Source: Erysipelotrichaceae bacterium
GTDB taxonomy: Bacteria > Bacillota_I > Bacilli_A > Erysipelotrichales > Erysipelotrichaceae
DNA length: 7,862 bases
NCBI GenBank assembly: GCA_900770275.1
Contig: CAAGJS010000329.1
Span: 1 to 7,862 of the forward strand
Direction: 5' to 3'
Part shown: positions 1 to 5,095 of the stretch, piece by piece
Layout: the number at the start of each line of letters is the position of its first letter
How positions within the stretch are numbered: the stretch's first letter is position 1
Made by a program: the position numbers and the translations under genes
Notes under the pieces: model-generated
Databases searched by the model: none
Told to the model about the DNA's origin: nothing
Seen by the model: the letters and a program-made list of their open reading frames with translations, nothing else

Positions 1-452
1 ACTGCCTGCGCCATCACGCCTTCCCCATGGCCCACAAAGCCCATGCCTTCACCACGTGTCGCCTTAATCGACACCTGCGAAATATCACACTCCAGCACCC
101 GCGCAAAATTCTCACGCATCGCCTCAATATGGGGAGCCATCTTCGGCTTCTCAATCAGAACGAGACAATCAATATTCCCAACCCGATAGCCCCGTTCCTT
201 CATCATCCGCACCACTTCACCAAGGATGAGCAGCGAATTGACGCCTTCCCACTTCGGATCCGTATCCGGAAACCAGTGTCCAAGATCACCCAACGCCAGC
301 GCACCAAGAATCGCCTCCGCCGCCGCATGCGTCAGAGCGTCCGCATCACTGTGACCGATCAATCCCTTCTCATATGGAATTTCCACACCACCAAGGATCA
401 GTTTCCTGCCCTCTCCAAGACGATGAATATCCGTCGACTGTCCGATCCTCAT
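1..452 (-). CDS. ispF: 2-C-methyl-D-erythritol 2,4-cyclodiphosphate synthase (IspF), 3' end beyond the window
   Basis: IspF converts CDP-methylerythritol 2-phosphate to the cyclic diphosphate MEcPP, releasing CMP, in the cytoplasmic MEP pathway to isoprenoids. Reading leftward from the ATG at 450-452, 150 codons stay open to the window edge; the family is usually about 155-160 residues, so only a few C-terminal residues are missing. Visible family signatures are D8-I-H10 and H42 (the metal ligands of characterised IspF), the HSDAD segment at 34-38, FPDTDP at 61-66, EKPKMAPHI near 101-109, and KATRGEGMGF near 130-139 followed by GHGEG. The last region differs from the KATTTE form of E. coli, a variation I believe occurs in other Firmicutes. 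The start is supported by GGAGG six to seven bases upstream. The gene is divergent from cca. Confidence 0.93.
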   Translation of the reverse strand, partial: MRIGQSTDIHRLGEGRKLILGGVEIPYEKGLIGHSDADALTHAAAEAILGALALGDLGHWFPDTDPKWEGVNSLLILGEVVRMMKERGYRVGNIDCLVLIEKPKMAPHIEAMRENFARVLECDISQVSIKATRGEGMGFVGHGEGVMAQA

Positions 453-459
453 TCCAGAT

Positions 460-464
460 CCTCC
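460..464 (-). promoter_or_regulatory. Shine-Dalgarno site of ispF
   Basis: On the minus strand GGAGG lies seven bases before the ATG at 452, a normal spacing. It fixes the ispF start and contrasts with the divergent cca gene, which has no such site. No convincing minus-strand -35/-10 pair was found in the 453-552 spacer, although CATAAT-like and AT-rich hexamers are present. Confidence 0.75.
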
Positions 465-540
465 ATTTCCAATTTTCTTCGTAATTTCCGTGTCCTATCT
501 TTTTACCTTATTATGTGTCATTTGAAAAGCCCCGAAAGCT

Positions 541-546
541 TATAAT
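541..546 (+). promoter_or_regulatory. -10 box of cca, placed for a leaderless transcript
   Basis: A consensus TATAAT ends six bases before the cca ATG at 553, so initiation about seven bases downstream would put the transcript start on or next to the start codon. TTGAAA at 522-527 resembles a -35 box, but the 13-base spacer is short; GTGTCA at 515-520 gives a 20-base spacer. The box is seen directly; its use is inferred. Confidence 0.5.
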
Positions 547-552
547 AAAGCC

Positions 553-1758
553 ATGACAGACATTCAGATGCCACTTCCCGAAGAAGTACTTACCGCCATC
601 CGCATCATCAACGACGCCAGCCAGGAGGCGTTTGTCGTCGGCGGCGCCGTACGCAACTTCCTGCTCAACCGCCCCGTCCATGACTATGACATCACCACCA
701 GCGCAAGACCCGAAACAACAATGGCACTGTTCAAGGATTATCCATTACTCCTCTCCGGACTTAAGCACGGGACCGTAAGCGTCATCTTTGGAAAGGGAAA
801 GGTACTGGAAATCACTACCTACCGCACCGAATCCGCATACAAAGATCACCGCCATCCGGATCATGTCACCTTCACCGGCAGTCTCAAAGACGACTGCGCA
901 CGGCGTGACTTCACGATCAACGCCCTGTGCTATCATCCCCAGCTTGGCCTGATGGATTTCTTCCACGGCCTCGATGATCTTCACAATCACATCATCCGTA
1001 CCGTCAACGATCCTACGGAGCGTTTCACCGAAGACGCACTTCGCATCCTTCGTGCCGTCCGCTTCGCTGCGCAGCTTGATTTTACGATCGAAGAAAACAC
1101 CGCCAGGAGCCTGCAGGAAACAGGCTACCTGTTGGACTACATCTCCTTTGAACGCATTCATGATGAACTGCAGGCGATCTGCAGCAGTCCGCACACTGCG
1201 GATATACTGCTGCAGTATCAAAGCATCTTTAAGATCATTCTCCCAGAAATCAAAGGTCTCGATCCCGAAGAATGGAAACGGCGCTGTGAAGCTGTGCGCC
1301 GCTGCGATCAGCTTCCGAATGTTGTGCTGGCTGTAATCCTTGGCTCCAAGGACAATGCACAGTCGGCCATGAACCGTCTCAAGTATTCCAATGACGATCG
1401 CAAAGAAGTCAAATATCTGCTTGCATATCAGAACACGCCGCTGGAGACGGACAGCGATCTCAAGCACCTGCTGTGCTGGCTGCCAATCCCGCTGCATCCT
1501 TACTTTGTCTATCGCAAGGCACTGGATCCGCAGTTGAACGCTGAGGAGATTGAAGCCCGCTGTCAGAAGATGATCGATGACAATGTATGTGTCTCAATCA
1601 AACAGCTGGCCATCAACGGAGGCGATCTTGGCCGGATGGGAGTTCCTGCACGGATGCGCGGAACACTGCTCTATGACGTCCTTGAGCAGGTGCTGAACGA
1701 TACGCTTCCAAACACCCGTGAAGCACTCACATCCTATATTCAGTCAAAGATGCGCTGA
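553..1758 (+). CDS. cca: CCA-adding tRNA nucleotidyltransferase (class II)
   Basis: This enzyme builds or repairs the 3'-CCA end of tRNAs from CTP and ATP in the cytoplasm. The 401-residue protein has the class II order: VGGAVRN at 29-35, the catalytic D44-Y-D46 followed by ITTSA, a flexible stretch rich in TYRTES near 88-94, RRDFTINAL at 117-125, DPTERF at 143-148, and EDALRILRAVRF at 150-161. The E150-D151-x-x-R154 element matches the amino-acid template that selects C and A in class II CCA enzymes. The helical neck and body domains follow, and the length is close to that of Bacillus-type enzymes. The ATG at 553 is preferred, with M6 as an alternative. Neither has a Shine-Dalgarno site, and a TATAAT sits directly upstream. 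I cannot exclude a CC- or A-adding specialist from sequence alone, though CCA activity is most likely. Confidence 0.93.
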   Translation: MTDIQMPLPEEVLTAIRIINDASQEAFVVGGAVRNFLLNRPVHDYDITTSARPETTMALFKDYPLLLSGLKHGTVSVIFGKGKVLEITTYRTESAYKDHRHPDHVTFTGSLKDDCARRDFTINALCYHPQLGLMDFFHGLDDLHNHIIRTVNDPTERFTEDALRILRAVRFAAQLDFTIEENTARSLQETGYLLDYISFERIHDELQAICSSPHTADILLQYQSIFKIILPEIKGLDPEEWKRRCEAVRRCDQLPNVVLAVILGSKDNAQSAMNRLKYSNDDRKEVKYLLAYQNTPLETDSDLKHLLCWLPIPLHPYFVYRKALDPQLNAEEIEARCQKMIDDNVCVSIKQLAINGGDLGRMGVPARMRGTLLYDVLEQVLNDTLPNTREALTSYIQSKMR

Positions 1759-2249
1759 TACGCGTACCGCTGCGTCCCATCCGCAATCACAATGGTGCCG
1801 CAGTACGTAAATCCTTCGTTCTTCAAAGCATGCCGCATCGGCATGTTTTTTTCATGGGTATCGATGCGGATATTGCGAAGACCATCGCGGCGAATCTTCT
1901 CTTCACTCCATTTAATCATCTGATGAAACAGATGCTGGCCACGCAGAGACGTACGCACCGCGCTGCGATGAATCACGGCATAAGGTTCCCTGTTGAGCCA
2001 CGCACCATCAATAACAGAATAATAAGGATCCGGTGACTCCTTGAGACAGAACGTGCCAGCAATCTGTCCCTCTTCTTCCAGCACATAGCTGTCACCGCCA
2101 TGAATATCTTCCAGAATCTGACGCTCATCCGGGTAGCCGTTGATCCATTGCGGAATGCCTTCTGCGTGCATCTCGTTTTGAGCATCGTTGATGACTGCCA
2201 TGACCCCGTAAAGATCATCCGTATCTGCTCTGCGTATCGTAATATCCAT
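1740..2249 (-). CDS. GNAT-family N-acetyltransferase
   Basis: A 169-residue single-domain GNAT protein that should transfer an acetyl group from acetyl-CoA to an unknown amine. From the chosen start it begins MDITIRRADTDDL, a standard first strand and helix. It continues with QWINGYP near 34-40, IAGTFCL near 63-69, IHRSAVRTSLRGQHLF near 93-108 (the acetyl-CoA-binding strand and loop, with a degenerate R-x-x-G-x-x pattern), RIDTHEKNMPMRHAL near 128-142, and GFTYCG near 146-151. This pattern recalls a common but uncharacterised Firmicute GNAT group. The frame is open to an ATG at 2324, which would add 25 basic residues unlike a GNAT start, so ATG 2249 is preferred; its Shine-Dalgarno is weak (GGAAG directly adjacent). 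The 3' end overlaps the cca 3' end by 19 bp, tail to tail. Confidence 0.85.
   Translation of the reverse strand: MDITIRRADTDDLYGVMAVINDAQNEMHAEGIPQWINGYPDERQILEDIHGGDSYVLEEEGQIAGTFCLKESPDPYYSVIDGAWLNREPYAVIHRSAVRTSLRGQHLFHQMIKWSEEKIRRDGLRNIRIDTHEKNMPMRHALKNEGFTYCGTIVIADGTQRYAYQRIFD
1825..1852 (+). terminator. Intrinsic terminator for cca, inside the antisense GNAT gene
   Basis: CATGCC (1829-1834) and GGCATG (1840-1845) form a perfect 6 bp stem around a five-base loop, followed by seven T. The A-tract before the stem can pair with part of the T-tract. It lies about 70 bases after the cca stop and is the first terminator-like structure on that strand. The same bases encode part of the GNAT protein on the other strand. 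Confidence 0.7.
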
Positions 2250-2520
2250 CTTCCATTTGCCTGGCTTTCTATTTTTTCCTCTGATCACTTTAGCAGGAAT
2301 ACAGGCAACCGAAAGCCGATTCATTTTCTGGTAATGAAAAAACCATCCTCAAATGTCACCAATTTCTAGCTCATTGTTTTCTCCCAAAAGAAAGGAGACA
2401 AACATTACTGTCTGCCTCCTGCTCTTGTATTTCCCACTTGAGGTTGCTAGGGTTCACCACTTTTCTTAATTTCCGTTTGTTCGGTAGGGTAACACCGCTT
2501 TAAGAACACCAACTTTATAA
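2250..2520. other. AT-rich gene-poor spacer at the left edge of the accessory patch
   Basis: No credible gene was found here on either strand. It holds the GNAT leader, one terminator-like hairpin (listed separately) and a stretch (about 2430-2520) with no recognisable coding or repeat structure, ending in the TAA that closes the frame of the fragment starting at 2521. The GNAT promoter should lie in the left half, but no clear -35/-10 pair was found. Confidence 0.5.
2386..2417 (-). terminator. Terminator-like hairpin with minus-strand T-tract
   Basis: On the minus strand AGG-C-AGACA pairs with TGTCTCCT across an eight-base loop, eight pairs with one bulged base, and is followed by TTCTTTT. 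It would stop leftward transcription before the GNAT gene. The nearest leftward gene is fic, ending about 470 bases upstream, so it may be left from a lost gene or end fic readthrough. Confidence 0.4.
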
Positions 2521-2760
2521 CTGAGAATTTCTGATGATGCAAGGGAAACAGTACTCGAAGATGCTATTGTCAATGTCAGTGCTGCTTATTCAGGATCAGA
2601 AAGTGGCAAAGTCGGGGAGATGCGTTATCTGCAGGATTACTTGAATTGGTTTGTTTACTTATATCGTATCAAGCAGGCAACAGATAAATGGCCCAAGGTT
2701 CAGCGAATTTTGAGGCATTTGATACTAACTGAGACGACTCATAAGCGAAAAAAGGCTTGA
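2521..2760 (+). pseudogene. C-terminal remnant of an unrecognised protein, possibly a transposase
   Basis: After an in-frame TAA at 2518-2520, 79 codons stay open to a TGA at 2758-2760. There is no ATG near the front and no Shine-Dalgarno site. The residues read like the end of a folded protein: an acidic start (RISDDARETVLEDAI), a middle with SGSESGKVGEMRYLQDY, an aromatic LNWFVYLYRIK, then KWPKVQRILRHL and a basic tail ending HKRKKA. The basic, aromatic C-terminus and the nearby IS debris suggest a transposase tail, but I cannot name the family. An ATG-started frame over the same bases (about 2532-2648) has a much less protein-like composition and was rejected. The intact part of this gene is absent from the window. 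Confidence 0.45.
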
Positions 2761-2889
2761 TTACGCAAAATATCATCCACAAAATTGTTTACTGTTCGAT
2801 CTAAAATATATATCAGCTTTCTTTGACGATATCCTTGCCAATGAACAAATGGTCTCTCTGAAATCTCATGCGGACAGCATGCCTCTCCC

Positions 2890-3993
2890 CTATTTCTTGA
2901 GAGCAGCTGTTAATTCTTTTTCATGCTCTGCCGAAAAACTGCTGAGTTTATACGATCTGATTCGTTCTTTCGACAGAATGGGTTCTGCAAACCCATTCTT
3001 TACCAGCGTGGATAATCTATTGATGATCGTTTTGTTCGTTACGCCGAATTCTCTGCTGATTTCGATCGGAGTGAATTCTCTTCTGTAGTGCGTAAGCAGA
3101 AATAAGAGAAGCTCTTTTTCTTTTCCTTTCAGATAAGAAAGACTGCTTGTGACTGCGTCATTACTTGATTCTTCTGAAAGCTCACATACCTTATCTGAAT
3201 AAATCTGAACCATTCTGAGAAAATAGTTGATCCAGATTTCTGGATGAGGCGGATTATCCCTTCCAGAATAGTAAAGTGCCGGCAATCCCATCTGGATAGA
3301 TTCATAGTATTCATTGACATCATACGCAAAATATTCTTCCAGCGAGCCAATTCCGTTAAATCCATATCCGTTAATATCAAGAATATATCCAGAAAGAAGG
3401 CGGGCTGTTCTCCCGTTGCCATCTTCAAACGGGTGGATTGTTACCAGCTGGTACTGGACGATAGCTGCAGCGATCACCGGATGATCATCCGTCGTATTCA
3501 CATACTGAACGAGCTCATCAAGCAGCTTGGGAACATCAGAATATTCTGGCGGAATGTAATCTGGATTGCCTGTCTTTGAATCATATACAGCAAAAAGCAC
3601 GCCAGGAGGCATCGTCCCGCGAAGACCGATCTTTTCCTTTGATGCCCCTTTTTCTACCAGTTTCTGTACATCCAGAATCAGTTTCTTTGAGAATTTTTCT
3701 TTCTTCTCAGCCTTCTTCTCCAGGTAGTTCAGCGCAAGAAAATAATTTCTCACCTCCTGCTCAGGTTTCAGGAAATGTTTGTGTCCATCTCTATCGATCA
3801 CTTCATCGACCTGCTCTTCAGAAAGCGGATTGCCCTCAATTCTATTTGATGCATACGAACTTTTCTTCTTCGAATTCTTACGCAGTCTGCTGGCGGCAGA
3901 TCCGGGCAGATTGATTTCCGAAACTATATATCTGTTCTTCTCAATCTCCGTAATATATCTCAGTGAATCATTAGTCAGAACTGCTTTAATCAT
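2890..3993 (-). CDS. Fic-domain protein (class II, probable AMP transferase) with C-terminal winged helix
   Basis: Fic enzymes usually transfer AMP from ATP to a hydroxyl side chain of a target protein, and some also remove it. The 367-residue protein has a Fic_N-like region with SNRIEGN at 49-55, matching the (S/T)xxxE(G/N) inhibitory helix with E53 as the expected blocking Glu. Its position before the core makes it a class II Fic. The active-site loop HPFEDGNGRT at 187-196 has catalytic H187 and every usual residue. Residues about 305-345 look like a winged helix-turn-helix (EISREFGVTNKTIINRLSTL), as in many Firmicute Fic proteins. The gene is AT-richer than its core neighbours and is flanked by transposase-like debris, suggesting acquisition. 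No antitoxin gene is adjacent, consistent with the inhibitory motif being in cis. The Shine-Dalgarno is weak. Target and biological role are unknown. Confidence 0.92.
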   Translation of the reverse strand: MIKAVLTNDSLRYITEIEKNRYIVSEINLPGSAASRLRKNSKKKSSYASNRIEGNPLSEEQVDEVIDRDGHKHFLKPEQEVRNYFLALNYLEKKAEKKEKFSKKLILDVQKLVEKGASKEKIGLRGTMPPGVLFAVYDSKTGNPDYIPPEYSDVPKLLDELVQYVNTTDDHPVIAAAIVQYQLVTIHPFEDGNGRTARLLSGYILDINGYGFNGIGSLEEYFAYDVNEYYESIQMGLPALYYSGRDNPPHPEIWINYFLRMVQIYSDKVCELSEESSNDAVTSSLSYLKGKEKELLLFLLTHYRREFTPIEISREFGVTNKTIINRLSTLVKNGFAEPILSKERIRSYKLSSFSAEHEKELTAALKK

Positions 3994-4005
3994 GCGCGGT
4001 TATCT

Positions 4006-4041
4006 CAGACTAATTATCCCAGTGAAGGCCAGAAAAGTCCA
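4006..4041 (-). promoter_or_regulatory. Probable fic promoter
   Basis: On the minus strand TGGACT (4041-4036, four of six matches to TTGACA) is followed after 17 bases by GATAAT (4018-4013, five of six matches to TATAAT). Initiation near 4006 would give a leader of about 13 bases before the ATG at 3993. The -35 lies in one of two tandem TGGACTTTT copies, so a factor bound there could control fic. Confidence 0.5.
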
Positions 4042-4052
4042 TTAAAAGTCCA
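4033..4052 (-). repeat. Tandem TGGACTTTT repeat at the fic promoter
   Basis: Two exact copies of TGGACTTTT (plus-strand AAAAGTCCA at 4033-4041 and 4044-4052) start 11 bp apart, about one helical turn. One copy covers the predicted -35 and the other lies just upstream of it. This arrangement is typical of an operator read on one face of the DNA. The winged helix of the Fic protein itself is one candidate reader. Confidence 0.55.
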
Positions 4053-4157
4053 CTAAAAATACATTATTTTTACACTATAATTTCACTATTACTCATAGTA
4101 CACTTAGGATCATGCCTGAGGGGAATGTAAGAAAATAATCCAAATTATAAGGTTCAA

Positions 4158-4200
4158 CAATATTTGATGCCTGTGCTTTTTTACTGCACACCCAATATTG
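4158..4200. repeat. Nested inverted repeat
   Basis: CAATATT (4158-4164) is complementary to AATATTG (4194-4200). Inside, TGTGC (4172-4176) is complementary to GCACA (4186-4190) around a nine-base loop. Unpaired stretches of seven and three bases separate the two stems. There is no T-tract outside the outer arm, so it is not a clear terminator; it may be a protein site or an old insertion boundary. Confidence 0.4.
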
Positions 4201-4363
4201 GAAACTGTCATTAGAAATCTTCCAGAAAGTGAGGTCTCTTATAAGAGTTTCCGGAATCATCAAGGACTATTACAGTCTTACCGCTGTTAGGGTCGGATAA
4301 AAAGGGCCACTGCGCCTTTATCGGTTTCCCTTCTATACTGGTAGATGACATTCGTACTGGTAT

Positions 4364-4370
4364 AAGGAGG
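4364..4370 (+). promoter_or_regulatory. Shine-Dalgarno site of the IS21-type fragment
   Basis: AAGGAGG lies three bases before the ATG at 4374. The spacing is short but the match is complete, showing that the N-terminal fragment keeps its original translation start. Confidence 0.6.
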
Positions 4371-4373
4371 TAA

Positions 4374-4574
4374 ATGACTAATAAGGAACGTAGTGACCTT
4401 GAGAGCACTATATCACATGCCCTTGAGGAGATGAAAGCCGAACAGGGCAACCAGCTCGATCTGAAGGATGTGAATCTTGCCGCGCTTGGTGAGAAATTCT
4501 GCTCATCCACAAGCAACTTCTCTTGTGTCAGGGAAATTCTCATCAATCACTCTATAAAAGCCTCTAATTGCTGA
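4374..4574 (+). pseudogene. Truncated N-terminus of a probable IS21-family transposase (IstA-like)
   Basis: The open frame is 66 codons, but only the first ~39 look original: MTNKERSDLE followed by a charged helix and then DLKDVNLAALG. From memory, IstA-like transposases of gut Firmicutes start this way and continue after LAxLG with a RKTGISRAKLRRL-type helix-turn-helix. Here the match stops near 4490 and the remaining codons (EKFCSSTS onward) are merely antisense to the neighbouring minus-strand gene. The DDE catalytic domain and the IstB ATPase partner are absent, so the element cannot move. The conserved upstream DNA suggests the left end is kept and everything right of 4490 was lost. The family call rests on remembered similarity over a short stretch. 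Confidence 0.6.
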
Positions 4575-4745
4575 ATCTTCAGCGAATTGTCCATATTTCT
4601 GATCCGCAGCGCAAAGCTGAATAACTTTGATTTCTTCGGTTTCAGTGTCATAGGAAATCAGGCCATCGCAATCTTTGCTTTCGCGGGAATAATAATATGT
4701 ATATATTCCATCATTGATTGACTTCAGTTTATAAAACCACCACAT
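4503..4745 (-). CDS. Hypothetical protein, C-terminal part of a decayed gene
   Basis: An 80-residue acidic, aromatic protein. It begins MWWFYKLKSINDG, contains YTYYYSRES, ISYDTETEEIKVI and a QLCAADQKYGQFAEDSAIRGFYRVI stretch (positions about 43-67), and ends DENFPDTREVACG, which reads like a natural C-terminus. I do not recognise the family. The ATG at 4745 has GGAAG about six bases upstream and could be used, but the same frame upstream also reads like protein (KHAEPSYIHAWAEKEDD directly before M1) until two adjacent TGA codons at 4797-4802. The intact gene was therefore probably longer at its N-terminus. The stop lies only about a dozen bases from the truncation point of the IS fragment. 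It may be a surviving domain or simply a piece of a dead gene. Confidence 0.5.
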   Translation of the reverse strand: MWWFYKLKSINDGIYTYYYSRESKDCDGLISYDTETEEIKVIQLCAADQKYGQFAEDSAIRGFYRVIDENFPDTREVACG

Positions 4746-5045
4746 ATCGTCTTCCTTTTCCGCCCATGCATGAATATACGAAGGTTCTGCATGTTTTCAT
4801 CAATTAGCATCGCTTGGATTATCATTTGGATGGAAATTTCATTCAGGGCATCCTTGAAAATCAGAAAGATCTACCAGCTCGGATACTTTCCCGCTCTTGA
4901 AATTTCGAACTGCTCCGTCCATGCTTTCGAGTGTTTTTGAAGAGATGATCTCCAAAGCAGAATTTCCTACATGCCTACTATACCGAATCCATACAAGCCG
5001 TCAATTTCCAATTTCTTTTACAGCGAATTGCCTTCCTGCTTTCTC
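4746..5045 (-). pseudogene. Decayed upstream part of the same locus, with an antitoxin-like stretch
   Basis: The reading frame of the 4503-4745 gene continues upstream to a TAA at 5046-5048, broken only by TGA codons at 4797-4799, 4800-4802, 4839-4841 and 5001-5003. Between 4842 and about 4985 it encodes GNSALEIISSKTLESMDGAV then RNFKSGKVSELVDLSDFQG, which resembles the C-terminal part of small antitoxin-like proteins (GKVS-x-x-x-DLSDF). That resemblance is weak and from memory. Just upstream, the +1-related frame reads DGLYGFGIVGM (about 4969-5001), as if two small indels had shifted the frame out and back. The GAATGA at 4839-4844 could also be the stop/start overlap of two coupled genes, the second beginning MKF and, after a one-base slip, HPNDNPSDAN. 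Several lesions together argue for a pseudogene. Confidence 0.45.
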
Positions 5046-5048
5046 TTA

Positions 5049-5080
5049 CCATAATAATCAAGCCCGGCATTCGCCGAGCT
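5049..5080 (-). terminator. Intrinsic terminator of the ATPase operon
   Basis: On the minus strand AGCTCGGC and GCCGGGCT form an eight-pair stem (one G-U) closed by GAAT, followed by TTGATTATTAT. It starts 16 bases after the TAA of the ATPase gene. The tail is T-rich rather than pure T, but the GC-rich stem and position make it convincing. Confidence 0.75.
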
Positions 5081-5095
5081 CCAGTATCGCAGGAT

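Larger units (their letters stand above)
4053..4373. other. Gene-free spacer: AT-rich DNA, a nested inverted repeat, and a probable IS left end
   Basis: No coding region is credible here. The minus-strand open frame at 4211-4546 is Ser/Leu-rich, crosses two other features and looks like a shadow. Bases 4053-4157 are AT-rich without clear structure. A nested inverted repeat occupies 4158-4200. From roughly 4205 the composition becomes GC-richer and continues smoothly into the transposase fragment at 4374, so it is probably the non-coding left end of that IS element. TACTGGTA occurs at 4336-4343 and 4355-4362, which could be part of the repeated terminal sites expected for IS21-type elements. 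Confidence 0.45.

Noticed and set aside
27..545. 172-codon plus-strand open frame at the left edge
   Set aside because: It is antisense to ispF, which has all metal ligands and a Shine-Dalgarno site; the plus-strand product is His/Arg-rich and featureless.
745..1497. 250-codon minus-strand open frame opposite cca
   Set aside because: It is antisense to a clearly recognised cca gene, lacks a recognisable domain, and its residues mirror cca codons in another phase.
2729..3088. Plus-strand open frame starting ISEKRLDYAKYHPQ and running into the fic 3' end
   Set aside because: The first ~35 codons look somewhat protein-like, but there is no start signal and the rest is a shadow of the Fic C-terminus.
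4211..4546. 111-codon minus-strand open frame across the IS fragment
   Set aside because: It spans the IS left end, the transposase fragment and the neighbouring gene's end on the opposite phase, with no start signal or recognisable motif.
4503..5045. Reading TGA as Trp to make one continuous protein
   Set aside because: It gives plausible residues at four sites, but cca ends on TGA in this window, genes here use TGG normally, and indel signs nearby indicate a pseudogene.
5018..5053. ATG-started minus-strand frame beginning MVRESRKAIR after the ATPase terminator
   Set aside because: It runs only about two dozen codons, has no Shine-Dalgarno site and overlaps a more protein-like frame.
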